Shown one piece after another: positions 44,318-54,231 of a DNA stretch of 64,000 nucleotides (position 1 is its first letter; every line of letters starts with the position of its first letter). A program made the translations under genes and the position numbers. The stretch covers positions 85,431 to 149,430 of the forward strand of contig NZ_BMQP01000019.1 of assembly GCF_014648175.1 (NCBI RefSeq). Direction: 5' to 3'. The notes beneath the pieces are model-generated. The model was not told where the DNA came from. It saw nothing but the letters and a program-made list of their open reading frames with translations, and ran no database searches. This DNA is from Planobispora rosea. Its GTDB lineage: Bacteria > Actinomycetota > Actinomycetes > Streptosporangiales > Streptosporangiaceae.

Positions 44318-47300
44318 GAGGACCTGCCTCTCTGCCGCCGCGCCTCGTCCGCGACCTCGGTGTCGGTGAGCCCGGCGACCTCCGCGCGGATCGCCTCCTC
44401 AACCGTGCGGGCGAGCCCGGCGACGGTGGGATGTTCGAACACGGTCCGGAACGTCAGTTCCACCTCGAAGACCTCCTGCAGCCTGGCCAGCAGCCGGACC
44501 GCGAGAATGGAGTGGCCGCCGAGCCGGAAGAAGTCGTCGTGCACCCCGAACTCGTCGGTGCCGAGCAGTTCGGCCCAGATCTCGGCGAGCAGGCGCTCCG
44601 CGGCGGTGACCGGGGGCGTGCGGACCGCGGCGGCGGCCGGCGCCGGCAACGCCCCCTTGTCGACCTTCCCGTTGGCGGTCAGCGGGACTGCCTCGATCAT
44701 CACCACCCGCCAGGGCACGAGCTGCCCCGGCAGCCTCTCCCGCAGCCATCCGATCAGCTCGTCCTCGTCCACCGCCGGCCCGCCCGCCTCCGCCGCCGGT
44801 ACGGCGTAGCCCACGAGGCGGCCGTCGGCGGGGACGACGACGGCCTCGGCCACGGCCGGGTGGGCGGCCAGGGCGGCGGCGACCTCGCCGGGCTCCACGC
44901 GGTGACCGCGGATCTTCACCTGGTCGTCGATCCGGCCGAGCAGGTCCAGGTCGCCGGAGTCCAGGACGCGGCCGAGGTCGCCGCTGCGGTACATGCGCGA
45001 CCCGGGCGGGCCGAAGGGGTCCGGGACGAAGCGCTCGGCGGTCGGTCCCGGCCTGCCCCGGTAACCGCGGGCGACCCCCGCGCCACCGATCATGACCTCG
45101 CCCGGTGTGCCTGCCGGGCAGGGGTCGAGCCAGGGATCGAGGACGTACACGGCCGCTCCCGCGATCGTCCGCCCGGCCGGGACGCGCGGTTGCGCGGCCG
45201 TCCCGCCGTCCGTCCCGCCGTCCGGCGCCCGGGAGGACGCCGTCCGGCCGGCTGCGTCCCGGGAGCGGGGGTCCCCGCCCCCGGCGACGTGGGCGGTGCA
45301 GGCGACGGTCGTCTCGGTCGGGCCGTACTCGTTGACGATCCGGGCCCGCCCGTCCGCGTCCGCCCAGCGCGCGGCGAGCGGTGCCCGCAGGGTCTCGCCG
45401 CCGACCACCAGGTGCACCGCCTCCGGAACCGCGCCCGGGCGGGAGGAGAGCATCGCCTCCAGATGTCCCGGCGTCATCTTCACGAACCCGTACGGTCCCG
45501 ACTGCGCCAGCAGCCGTCCGAGCCCGGCCAGGTCGAGGTCGGGCGGGAGGACGCACACCCGCCCTCCGGCCACGAGCGGCGCGAACAGCGCGGTGACCGC
45601 CATGTCGTAGGCCACCGACGAGAACACCGCCGACCCGCGGGCCGCGTCGTAGCGCCGCGCCGCGTCCCGCAGGTAGGCCCCCAGCGCCCGGTGCGGCACC
45701 TCCACCCCCTTCGGCGTCCCGGTCGAGCCCGACGTGTAGATCACATAGGCGACGGAGTCGGGATCGACGGCGACCGGCTCGGCCTCCGCCGCGTCCGCGC
45801 AGTCGGCCGGGGTGAGGACGGTGACGCCGGGCGGGTCGTCCGCGCCGGAGTCGGTGAGCAGGACGCGGCATCCGGCGTCGGCCAGGAGCGCGGCCCGGCG
45901 CAGCGCGGGCCAGCCGGGTTCGAGCGGGAGGTAGGCCGCCCCCGCGTACCAGACGCCGAGGAGCACGGCCGGCAGCCCGGGGCCGCGTTCGACGCACACG
46001 CCGACGACGTCCTCCGGCCCGGCCCCCGCCTCTCGCAGCCGCGCGGCGACCCGCCGGGCGGCCCGGTCGAGCTCGCCGTAGGTGAGGCGTCCGGTGACCG
46101 GTCCGGCCGCCGGGCCTGACAGGGCCACGGCGTCGGGGGTCCGGCGGGCGTGCGCGGCGATCGCCTCCGGAACGGAGGCCCGGGGATCGTCCGGGAGCGC
46201 GTCCGCGGAGGCCGCCGGTCCGGCGGCGAGCACCGCGGGCGTCTGCGCCGGGACCGCGAGCCGGGAGAGCGGAGCGGCCGGGTCGGCGGCGATCTCCTCC
46301 AGCAGTCCCAGGAACCTGCCGGTCAGCCGCTCGATCGTCCCCCGGTCGAAGATCGCGGTGCCGTACTCGAAGATCCCGGTCAGCGCGTCGCCGTACTCGT
46401 CGAGGTGCAGGCTCAGATCGAACTTGGCGACCTCGCCGTCCAGCACGACGGGTGCGGCGGAGAGGGACGGCCCGGACCCGGGGCCGCCTCCACCGGGGGA
46501 GGCCCACAGCGCGCGGGTGGAGGCGTGGTCGAGGGCGTACATGACCTCGAACAGGGGGGTGCGGGACAGGTCGCGCTCGGGGGACAGCTCCTCCACGAGG
46601 GTCTCGAAGGGCACGTCCTGGTGGGACAGCGCCTCGGTGACCGTCCGGCGGGCGGACTCCAGGACGTCGGTGAAGGCCGGGTCGCCGCGCAGGTCGCCGC
46701 GGAGGACGAGGGTGTTGACGGTACAGCCGACGAGGTTCGCCAGGCCGGGGTGGTCACGCCCGGCGACGGGGGTTCCGAGCGGGATGTCGCGGGCGCCGGT
46801 GTGCCGGGCGAGCAGCACCTGGAAGGCGGCCAGCAACGTGACGAACATCGTCGTCCCGTGCTCGCGGGCGATCCCGCGCAGGGCCGCGGCCGTACGGCCG
46901 GGCACCGCGAACGGGACGGCGTCGCCCGCCCAGTCACGCGTCCCGGGCCGCGGCCGGTCCCCGGTGAGCGGCAGCGGTTCCATCCCCGCCAGCCGCTCGC
47001 GCCAGTAGGCGAGCGACTCCTCCCGGACGCGGCCGTCCTGCCAGGCGGCGTAGTCGGCGTACTGGAGCGGCTCGGGCAGGCCGTCTGCGGAGCCGCCCGC
47101 GGCCAGGGCGGCGAACTCGGCCTCCAGCAGCCGGGCGGACCAGCCGTCGCAGGCGATGTGGTGGAGGACGGCGACCATCAGGTGGTCGTCCTCGGCGATC
47201 CGGATCAGCCGCACCCGCAGCGGCCACTCCCGGGCCAGGTCGAACGGCCGTCGCGCGGCCTCCGTCGCGGCGGGCGGCCACCCCTCCTCCCCGGACGGTC

Positions 47301-50300
47301 CCTCGACGAGGTCGAACGCGATCGGGCCGGGCGGATCGACGACCTGGCGGGGCTCGCCGCCGACGACCGTGTAGCGGGTGCGGAGGATCTCGTGGCGCTC
47401 GGTGATCCGCTGCCACGCGTCGCGCACGCCCTCCGGCCGGAGCGGGCCGCGGAGCCGGACCGCGATGGGGACGAGGTACTCGGGACTGGCCGGGTTGAGC
47501 CGGTCGAGGAACCACAGCCGGCGCTGGGCGGCCGACAGCGGGAGCGGGCCGTCGCGGCGGACGGCCGGGACGGGGCCGGGCTCGGCGTCGTCGGCGGTCA
47601 CCCCGTCCACCAGGCGGGCGATGCCCTCGACGGTCGGCCGGTCGAAGACCTCGCGCATCGACAGCACGACCCCGAAGACCTCGCGCAGCCGCGCGACCAT
47701 CCGGACGACCATGATCGAATGGCCGCCGAGCGTGAAGAAGTCGTCGGTGACGCCGGGCTCGGTGCCGAGCATGGCCGCCCACACCTCGGCGATCCGCCGC
47801 TCGGTCCGCGTCCTCGGCGGCACGCGCACCCGCCCCGCCGCGGAGCCCGGATCGGGCAGCGCGCCGCGGTCGACCTTGCCGTTGGCGTTCAGCGGGATCG
47901 CCGGAACCGGTACGGCGTGCGCGGGCACGAGGTGGCCGGGCAGCCGCTCCCGGCACCAGCCCAGCAGGTCGGTGTCCGCGCCGTCACCGGCCACCGGCAC
48001 CCAGTACGCGACGAGCTGCTCGTCGCGGGCCAGGACGAGGGCCTCGTGGACGGCCGGGTGACCGGTCAGGACGGCCTGGATCTCGCCCGGTTCGATCCGG
48101 TAGCCACGGATTTTGATCTGGTCGTCGGCCCGGCCGAGGAAGTCGACGTCACCGCTCTCGCGCACGGACGCGAGGTCGCCCGTGCGGTAGAGGCGGGCGC
48201 CCGGCCGGCCGTACGGGTCCGGGACGAACCGCTCGGCGGTGCGGGCGGGCATCGCGTTGTAGCCCCTGGCCACCCCGGCGCCGCCGATGTAGATCTCTCC
48301 GACGACCCCGGCGGGGACGGGTTCGAGCTGCCGGTCCAGGACGTACATCGTGGTGTTCGGGATCGGCACGCCGATGGGCACGATGTCGCCGTCGACCGGG
48401 CCGTCGATGGCGTAGGTGCTGTTGGCGACGGAGATCTCGGTGGGGCCGTACTCGTTGAGCGCCCGGACGCCGCCGCCCACCGCGAGCAGGCGGTCGAGGA
48501 TCCCGGCCGGGAACGCGTCCGCGCCGATCGCGAGCAGTTCGGCCAGCCCGGCGGCGCGGCCGGGGTCGAGCTGGTGGACGAGCAGCTCGACGTGCCCGGG
48601 GGTGAGCTTGATGAAGCTGTAGGGGCCGCCGTCTGCGAGCAGGCGGCCCAGCTCGTCCGGCTCGGGCCGCGGCGGCAGCAGGTGGACGCGCTGCCCGATC
48701 ATGAGCGGCGTGAAGATGTTGGGCACCACCATGTCGAACGCGATCGACGAGAAGAGCGGAGCCCCGCCGCACCCGTGCGCCGCGTAGCGTTCGACGGCCC
48801 ACCACAGGTAGTTGGCCAGGCCCCGGTGTCCGACCAGCACGCCCTTCGGGCGGCCGGTCGACCCGGAGGTGTACATGATGTAGGCCAGCCCGTCGAGGTC
48901 GGCGGCCCCGGGCGGCCGGCTCACCGGCCGGTCCGCCCACATGCCGGGGGTGACGACCGGGCCGGCGTGGACCTCGCGGATCCGGCCCGCGTACGCGGGG
49001 TCGGCGACGACGACCAGCGCGCCGGCGTCGGCCAGGACGCCTCCCCAGCGCTCGGCCGGGTACGCCGGCTCCAGCGGCGTGTACGCCGCCCGCGCCTTCC
49101 ACACACCCAGCAGCGCCGGGAGCAGGTCGGGCCCGCGGTCCATGCAGACCCCGACGACGGTCTCCGGTCCGGCCCCCCGCCCGCGCAGCTCCCACGCGAC
49201 CTGGTTGGCGCGGGCGTCGAGCTCGGCGTAGGTGAGCGCGCCGCCGTCCCAGGTCGTGACCGCGACCGCGTCCGGCAGCAGCCTGGCGGTCTCCTCGAAC
49301 ACGTCCAGCGCGGTCACCGGCGGCCGGGGCAGCTCGGGCGGGCCCTGCAGCAGCCGCTCGCGCTCGCCGGGGGCGAGACGGGCGGCCAGCGCGTCGCCGT
49401 ACGGGTCGGCGGCCATGGCGTCGAGGACCGCGCGGTACCGCTCGGCCAGTCGTCCGGCCTGCTCCTCGGACAGGACCTCCGGCCGCGAGGTGAGTGTCAG
49501 CAGCCCGCCGAGCACGGTGACCGACAGCGGGAACTCGTTCGGGCTGATGTCCACGCTGTCGGGCAGGTCGACCAGCTCGGTGTCGACCACGGTGAAGTCG
49601 AGGTAGTTGAAATAGACCTCGACGAGCTGCCGCCCGCCGGCCAGCTCCCGTTGCACGGCGGGCAGCGGGAAGCGGCGATGCGGCCACATCCGGGTCTCGG
49701 CGGCGAAGACGTCGCGGACGAGGTCGCGCCAGGTGCTCGCGCGCTGCTCGTGCGGGAACGGCACGGTGTTGATGAACATGCCCAGCACGCGGTCGGCGCC
49801 GAGCACCTCGGGCCGGGTGTCGCAGACGAGCCCGGTGTGGAAGGCGCGCTCGTGGGTCAGCCCCGACATGACCTTCAGATGGGCGGCGAGCAGCACGCTC
49901 TTCAGCGGCGTCCCGGCCTCCGCCGCCAGCCGCCGCAGCCCCGCGTCCTGGTCGAACAGCGGGATCCGGATCCCGTACGGTTCCCGCCCGCCCCGCGGGT
50001 CCTTCCAGGCCGCGGGCAGGGTGAGCTTCGCGTGGCCGGTGACCACGTCCCTCCAGTACGCCGAGGAGCCCTCGTCCGCGAGGGTCTCCAACTCGGCGGC
50101 GACGAAGTCCGCGTACCGGATCGGCGGCGGGTCGGGGGCGGGCGGGATCTCACCGTCGCGGATCGCGCGGTAGCAGGTCAGCAGTTCCATGAGCAGCGAG
50201 TGGTAGCTCCAGCCTTCGAGGATCGCGTGGCACTCGGTGAGCGAGAGCCGCCAGGTGCGCTCCCCGGTCCGGTGCGCCGACAGCCTCAGCAGCGGCGGGA

Positions 50301-53300
50301 CGGTCAGGTCGAACAGCGACTCCCGCTCCTCCGCGAGGAACGCCTCCAGCGCGCCCGCGCCCGGGGACGCCCCCGTCCCGGCGACCGCCGTGCCGCCGGA
50401 CCCGGGTTCACGCAGGTCACCGATGCTCACGGGCATGACGGCCGTGGCGTGGACGAGCTGGAGGGGCCGGTCGTGGGTGGTGAGGTCGATGGAGGTGCGC
50501 AGGATCTCGTGCCGGTCGACGACGACCGCCGCGGCCTCGCGGAGGGCGTCGGCGTCCAGGGGCGCGTCGTCGGTGATGCTGAAGCTGGTGACGTTGTGGT
50601 AGTTGCCGCGGCCGGTGTCGGCGAGCATCTCGTACACCATCCCGGCCTGGACCCGGGAGAGCGGGTAGGCGTCGACCAGGCCGTCCGGCAGCGCGGCGCG
50701 CTCGGCGGGGTCGAGCAGCGCGAACGGCGCGACGGCGGTGTACGGCGCGGCCGTCAGCCGGGTGGCCGCGCGTGCCGCGAGCGCCGCGATCGTCCGGTCT
50801 TCGAACACGTCCCGCACGGCGACGTCGAAGCCCTCGGCCCGCAACGCGCCGACCAGCGCGACCGCGCGGATCGAGTCACCGCCCAGGTCGAAGAAGTCGT
50901 CGCGGACGCCGATCGGGGCGTGCCCGAGCATGCGCTCCCAGACGCCGGTCATCCGCCGCTCGGCGGCCGTCGAGGGGGGCGTGTGCCCGCGGCCGGGGCC
51001 GCCGTCCGGCCGCGGCAGGGCCGCGGCGTCCAGTTTGCCGGTGGGTGTGAGCGGCAGCCCGGCCACCGCGACGACCGCCGACGGGACCATGTGGGGCGGC
51101 AGCAGCCCGCGCAGGAAGTCGCGCAGTCCGTCCTCCCAGCCGGGCACGACCTGCGTGTCCGGCGCGGGGACCGCGTAGGCGACGAGCCTGCGGTGCCCGG
51201 GGACGTCCTCGCGGGCGATGACGGCCGCGTCCGCCACGGCGGCGTGACCGACGAGCGCCGCGCGCACCTCGCCCGGCTCGATCCGATATCCCCGGATCTT
51301 CACCTGCTGGTCGGCCCGCCCGAGGAACTCCAGTTCCCCGGAGGCCGTCCACCGGCCGAGATCTCCCGAGCGGTAGAGGCGCCCTCCCCCCGCCCCGTAC
51401 GGATCGGGCACGAACCGCTCGGCGGTGAGCGCGGGCCTGCCGAGGTAGCCCCGGGCGACCCCGGCGCCGCCGACGTACAGCTCGCCGACGACCCCGGCGG
51501 GCGCGAGGTCCCCGAACACGTCCACCACGTAGGTCCGCATGTCGGCCAGCGGCCGCCCGATCGGGCTGCCGCCGGTCGCTCCGGGCACCGCCGGCCGGGC
51601 CGCTCCCGGGTGCGTTCCGGCCGTCCCCCCCGGCTCGTCCCGCCGCCGGGTTCCGGACACCTCGCCCCGTGTGACGTGGACGGTCGTCTCGGTGATCCCG
51701 TACATGTTGACCAGCTCGACGCCGGGCCAGTCCGGCAGCCCGGCCGCGTCGAGACGCTCACCCCCGAAGACGACCATGCGCAGCGCGGCGGGCGGCACCG
51801 GGACGGCGGCGGCGAATCCGGCGAAGGCCGTCGGCGTCTGGTTGAGGATCGTGACCCCTTCGGCCGCCACGAGCGCGGCGAGCGCGTCCGGGTCCCGCGC
51901 GGTCTCGTGCGGCACGACCACCAGCCGTCCGCCGTGTCCGAGCGCCCCCCACATCTCCCAGACGGAGAAGTCGAACGCGGGCGAGTGGCACATCGCCCAC
52001 ACGTCGCCCGGCCCGAATCCGAACCGCCCCTGATCCACCGTGATCAACCGTCCGAGGTTCCGGTGGCTGACCGCCACCCCCTTGGGCCGTCCCGTGGATC
52101 CCGACGTGTAGATCACATACGCGAGCCTCCCGATGGGGGCCCCGGCCCGGACGGAGCCGTCCGGGGAGGCGCCGGCCGGGACCGGAGCGGGTGCGCCGGC
52201 TTCGATGTCGGCATCGGCATCGGCATCGGTGATCATGATCGCCGGACCGGGAACGGCGCCGGCGTGCCGCGGCTCGGTGACGGTCAGCCCGATTCCCGCG
52301 TCGGCGACGACGTAGGCGAGCCGCTCGGCGGGATGGGAGGGGTCGAGCGGCACGTACGCCGCGCCCGCCTTCGCCACGCCGAGCAGCGCGACCAGGAGTC
52401 CCGTCCCGCGGTCCAGGCACACGCCCACCCTCGACTCCGGCCCGGCCCCCGACGCCCGCAGCCGCCGTGCGAGGCGGCCGGCCCGGGCGTCCAGCTCGCC
52501 GTAGGTCAGCCGCCCGTCCCCCGCCACGACGGCGACCCTCCCCGGCTCGGCCCGCGCCCGCCTCTCGAAGCGCGCGACGACATCGCCACCGCCACCGCCA
52601 CCGCCACCGTCGGCATCGGCGTCGGCGTCGGCGTCGGCACGGGACGCGCGGGCGTCCTCGGCGGCGCCCGCCTCCCCGGGGTCCATCGGCGTGCTGCCGG
52701 TGCTCCAGGCCAGCAGAGTGGCGCGCTCGGCGGGGTCGAGCACGGACAGGTCGGCGACCGCGGCCTCGGGATCCGCGGCGATCGCGGTCAGCAGGCGCAC
52801 GAAGCGCGCCGCCATCGTCTCGACGGTGGCGGCGTCGAACAGGTCGGTGGCGTATTCCACGGCGCCGACGAGCGACCCGTCACCCCGCCGCCGCACGGTG
52901 AGCTGGAGATCGAACTTGGCGGTGACCGAAACCACCGGCACGTCCTCGGCCGCCGCGCCGGAAGCCGCCGCCCGCGAGACCGCCGTGCCGGAGCCCCCGG
53001 CCGCGGGCGCCGCCGCCTCCGGGGCCCCGGTCCCGGCGGCCGGGGCGGTGCGCGGGTCCTCCTCGTAGGCGAAGACATGCTGGAAGAGGGGGTTGCGGGT
53101 GAGATCGCGATCGGGATGGAGGGCGGCGGCCAGACGCTCGAAGGGGACGTCCTGGTGGGCGAACGCCTCCAGCGCGGTCCGGCGCGCCCGGTCGACGAGG
53201 TCGCCGAAGGTCGGGTCCCCGGCCAGGTTCAGCCGCATGACCAGCATGTTCACGAAGAAGCCGACGACACCGTCCAGCTCGGGCCCGGGCCGCCCGGCCA

Positions 53301-54231
53301 CCGGGGTGCCGACCGCGACGTCGGACCGCCCGCCGTACCGGCCGAGCAGCAGGCAGAACGCCGCCAGCAGGGTCATGTACGGCGTCGCGCCCCGGCTCCG
53401 GCCGCAGGCGACGAGCGCGTCGGCGGTCTCGGCGGGGACGCCGAAGACGGTCATCGCACCGCCGGTTCCCCGGGTGGCGGGCCGCGGCCGGTCGGTGGGG
53501 AGCTCGATGGGCGTCAGGTCGGCGAGCCGGGTCCGCCAGTGGTCCAGCTCCGGTCCCGCGACCGGCCGCCCCGCCTGCCAGGCTGCGAAGTCGGCGTACT
53601 GGATGCGCGGCGGCGCGGGCAGTTCGGCGCCGTCGTAGAGGGCGGCCAGCTCCCGCCGGATGATCTCCAGCGAGAGCCCGTCGCACACGATGTGGTGGAC
53701 GGTGAGGACCAGCACATGGTCGCCGGGCGCCACCCGGATCAGCGACGCCCGCCAGACCGGCCCGGCCGCCAGGTCGAACGGCCGCCACACCTCCTCGGCG
53801 ACGGCGCGCCGGAGGGCCTCGGCCGTACCCGCCGCCTCGTCTGCGCCGGTCTCCTCCGGCCGCGGGAGGGCCACGACGGGGAGCCGGGCGGCGGCGGGAG
53901 GGTCGATCACCTGATGGGGCTCGCCGTCGCCGCAGACGAAGCGGGTGCGCAGGGACTCGTGCCTGGCGGCCAGCTCGGACAGGCAGTCGCGCAGGCGCGC
54001 CGGATCGACCGTGCCGCCGAACCTCAGCACGAGCGGCACGACGTACGCCGTGCCGCCCGGGTCCAGCCGGTCCAGGAACCACAGCCGCCGCTGGCCGGGC
54101 GAGAGGGGAAGCGGGCGGGACCGGTCGGCGGCCGGCAGCCGGCCGCCCTGTCCGCGCGCCCCGGCGAGCCGCCGCTCCAGCAGCTCCCGCCGCATCGCCG
54201 CCGACCTGTCATGCGTCGTGTCATGTGTCAC
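44314..54231 (-). CDS. NRPS-3: three modules, Thr - Asn-like - Asn
   Basis: 3305 residues from GTG 54231, 11-base overlap with NRPS-2, GGGGAGG ribosome site. Order: C 35-470 (HHIVCDG), A 520-1080, PCP 1090-1155 (FFDLGGDSI), C* 1170-1620 (ECHAILEGWS), A 1640-2130, PCP 2140-2205 (FFTLGGHSI), C 2220-2650 (HHIACDG), A 2690-3200, PCP 3210-3275 (FFRLGGHSI). Codes: first DFWNVGMVHK, Thr; second (FDMVVPNIF, FIKLTPGHV, AIGADA, NEYGPTEISVA) about DMPKAGEVAK, Asn-like but altered; third (YDMAVTALF, FVKMTPGHL, VVGGE, NEYGPTETTVA) DMTKVGEVAK, Asn. The first two modules are laid out like NRPS-5. There is no epimerase or methyltransferase domain. Confidence 0.95.
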   Translation of the reverse strand: MTHDTTHDRSAAMRRELLERRLAGARGQGGRLPAADRSRPLPLSPGQRRLWFLDRLDPGGTAYVVPLVLRFGGTVDPARLRDCLSELAARHESLRTRFVCGDGEPHQVIDPPAAARLPVVALPRPEETGADEAAGTAEALRRAVAEEVWRPFDLAAGPVWRASLIRVAPGDHVLVLTVHHIVCDGLSLEIIRRELAALYDGAELPAPPRIQYADFAAWQAGRPVAGPELDHWRTRLADLTPIELPTDRPRPATRGTGGAMTVFGVPAETADALVACGRSRGATPYMTLLAAFCLLLGRYGGRSDVAVGTPVAGRPGPELDGVVGFFVNMLVMRLNLAGDPTFGDLVDRARRTALEAFAHQDVPFERLAAALHPDRDLTRNPLFQHVFAYEEDPRTAPAAGTGAPEAAAPAAGGSGTAVSRAAASGAAAEDVPVVSVTAKFDLQLTVRRRGDGSLVGAVEYATDLFDAATVETMAARFVRLLTAIAADPEAAVADLSVLDPAERATLLAWSTGSTPMDPGEAGAAEDARASRADADADADADGGGGGGGGDVVARFERRARAEPGRVAVVAGDGRLTYGELDARAGRLARRLRASGAGPESRVGVCLDRGTGLLVALLGVAKAGAAYVPLDPSHPAERLAYVVADAGIGLTVTEPRHAGAVPGPAIMITDADADADIEAGAPAPVPAGASPDGSVRAGAPIGRLAYVIYTSGSTGRPKGVAVSHRNLGRLITVDQGRFGFGPGDVWAMCHSPAFDFSVWEMWGALGHGGRLVVVPHETARDPDALAALVAAEGVTILNQTPTAFAGFAAAVPVPPAALRMVVFGGERLDAAGLPDWPGVELVNMYGITETTVHVTRGEVSGTRRRDEPGGTAGTHPGAARPAVPGATGGSPIGRPLADMRTYVVDVFGDLAPAGVVGELYVGGAGVARGYLGRPALTAERFVPDPYGAGGGRLYRSGDLGRWTASGELEFLGRADQQVKIRGYRIEPGEVRAALVGHAAVADAAVIAREDVPGHRRLVAYAVPAPDTQVVPGWEDGLRDFLRGLLPPHMVPSAVVAVAGLPLTPTGKLDAAALPRPDGGPGRGHTPPSTAAERRMTGVWERMLGHAPIGVRDDFFDLGGDSIRAVALVGALRAEGFDVAVRDVFEDRTIAALAARAATRLTAAPYTAVAPFALLDPAERAALPDGLVDAYPLSRVQAGMVYEMLADTGRGNYHNVTSFSITDDAPLDADALREAAAVVVDRHEILRTSIDLTTHDRPLQLVHATAVMPVSIGDLREPGSGGTAVAGTGASPGAGALEAFLAEERESLFDLTVPPLLRLSAHRTGERTWRLSLTECHAILEGWSYHSLLMELLTCYRAIRDGEIPPAPDPPPIRYADFVAAELETLADEGSSAYWRDVVTGHAKLTLPAAWKDPRGGREPYGIRIPLFDQDAGLRRLAAEAGTPLKSVLLAAHLKVMSGLTHERAFHTGLVCDTRPEVLGADRVLGMFINTVPFPHEQRASTWRDLVRDVFAAETRMWPHRRFPLPAVQRELAGGRQLVEVYFNYLDFTVVDTELVDLPDSVDISPNEFPLSVTVLGGLLTLTSRPEVLSEEQAGRLAERYRAVLDAMAADPYGDALAARLAPGERERLLQGPPELPRPPVTALDVFEETARLLPDAVAVTTWDGGALTYAELDARANQVAWELRGRGAGPETVVGVCMDRGPDLLPALLGVWKARAAYTPLEPAYPAERWGGVLADAGALVVVADPAYAGRIREVHAGPVVTPGMWADRPVSRPPGAADLDGLAYIMYTSGSTGRPKGVLVGHRGLANYLWWAVERYAAHGCGGAPLFSSIAFDMVVPNIFTPLMIGQRVHLLPPRPEPDELGRLLADGGPYSFIKLTPGHVELLVHQLDPGRAAGLAELLAIGADAFPAGILDRLLAVGGGVRALNEYGPTEISVANSTYAIDGPVDGDIVPIGVPIPNTTMYVLDRQLEPVPAGVVGEIYIGGAGVARGYNAMPARTAERFVPDPYGRPGARLYRTGDLASVRESGDVDFLGRADDQIKIRGYRIEPGEIQAVLTGHPAVHEALVLARDEQLVAYWVPVAGDGADTDLLGWCRERLPGHLVPAHAVPVPAIPLNANGKVDRGALPDPGSAAGRVRVPPRTRTERRIAEVWAAMLGTEPGVTDDFFTLGGHSIMVVRMVARLREVFGVVLSMREVFDRPTVEGIARLVDGVTADDAEPGPVPAVRRDGPLPLSAAQRRLWFLDRLNPASPEYLVPIAVRLRGPLRPEGVRDAWQRITERHEILRTRYTVVGGEPRQVVDPPGPIAFDLVEGPSGEEGWPPAATEAARRPFDLAREWPLRVRLIRIAEDDHLMVAVLHHIACDGWSARLLEAEFAALAAGGSADGLPEPLQYADYAAWQDGRVREESLAYWRERLAGMEPLPLTGDRPRPGTRDWAGDAVPFAVPGRTAAALRGIAREHGTTMFVTLLAAFQVLLARHTGARDIPLGTPVAGRDHPGLANLVGCTVNTLVLRGDLRGDPAFTDVLESARRTVTEALSHQDVPFETLVEELSPERDLSRTPLFEVMYALDHASTRALWASPGGGGPGSGPSLSAAPVVLDGEVAKFDLSLHLDEYGDALTGIFEYGTAIFDRGTIERLTGRFLGLLEEIAADPAAPLSRLAVPAQTPAVLAAGPAASADALPDDPRASVPEAIAAHARRTPDAVALSGPAAGPVTGRLTYGELDRAARRVAARLREAGAGPEDVVGVCVERGPGLPAVLLGVWYAGAAYLPLEPGWPALRRAALLADAGCRVLLTDSGADDPPGVTVLTPADCADAAEAEPVAVDPDSVAYVIYTSGSTGTPKGVEVPHRALGAYLRDAARRYDAARGSAVFSSVAYDMAVTALFAPLVAGGRVCVLPPDLDLAGLGRLLAQSGPYGFVKMTPGHLEAMLSSRPGAVPEAVHLVVGGETLRAPLAARWADADGRARIVNEYGPTETTVACTAHVAGGGDPRSRDAAGRTASSRAPDGGTDGGTAAQPRVPAGRTIAGAAVYVLDPWLDPCPAGTPGEVMIGGAGVARGYRGRPGPTAERFVPDPFGPPGSRMYRSGDLGRVLDSGDLDLLGRIDDQVKIRGHRVEPGEVAAALAAHPAVAEAVVVPADGRLVGYAVPAAEAGGPAVDEDELIGWLRERLPGQLVPWRVVMIEAVPLTANGKVDKGALPAPAAAAVRTPPVTAAERLLAEIWAELLGTDEFGVHDDFFRLGGHSILAVRLLARLQEVFEVELTFRTVFEHPTVAGLARTVEEAIRAEVAGLTDTEVADEARRQRGRSS
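52585..52638 (-). repeat. Six-base coding repeats in the NRPS-3 linker
   Basis: A run of CCACCG units followed by GTCGGC units encodes alternating Asp-Ala and then a stretch of Gly before the first A domain of NRPS-3. A smaller Asp-Ala run lies at about 52206-52232. These are low-complexity linker expansions. Confidence 0.75.
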
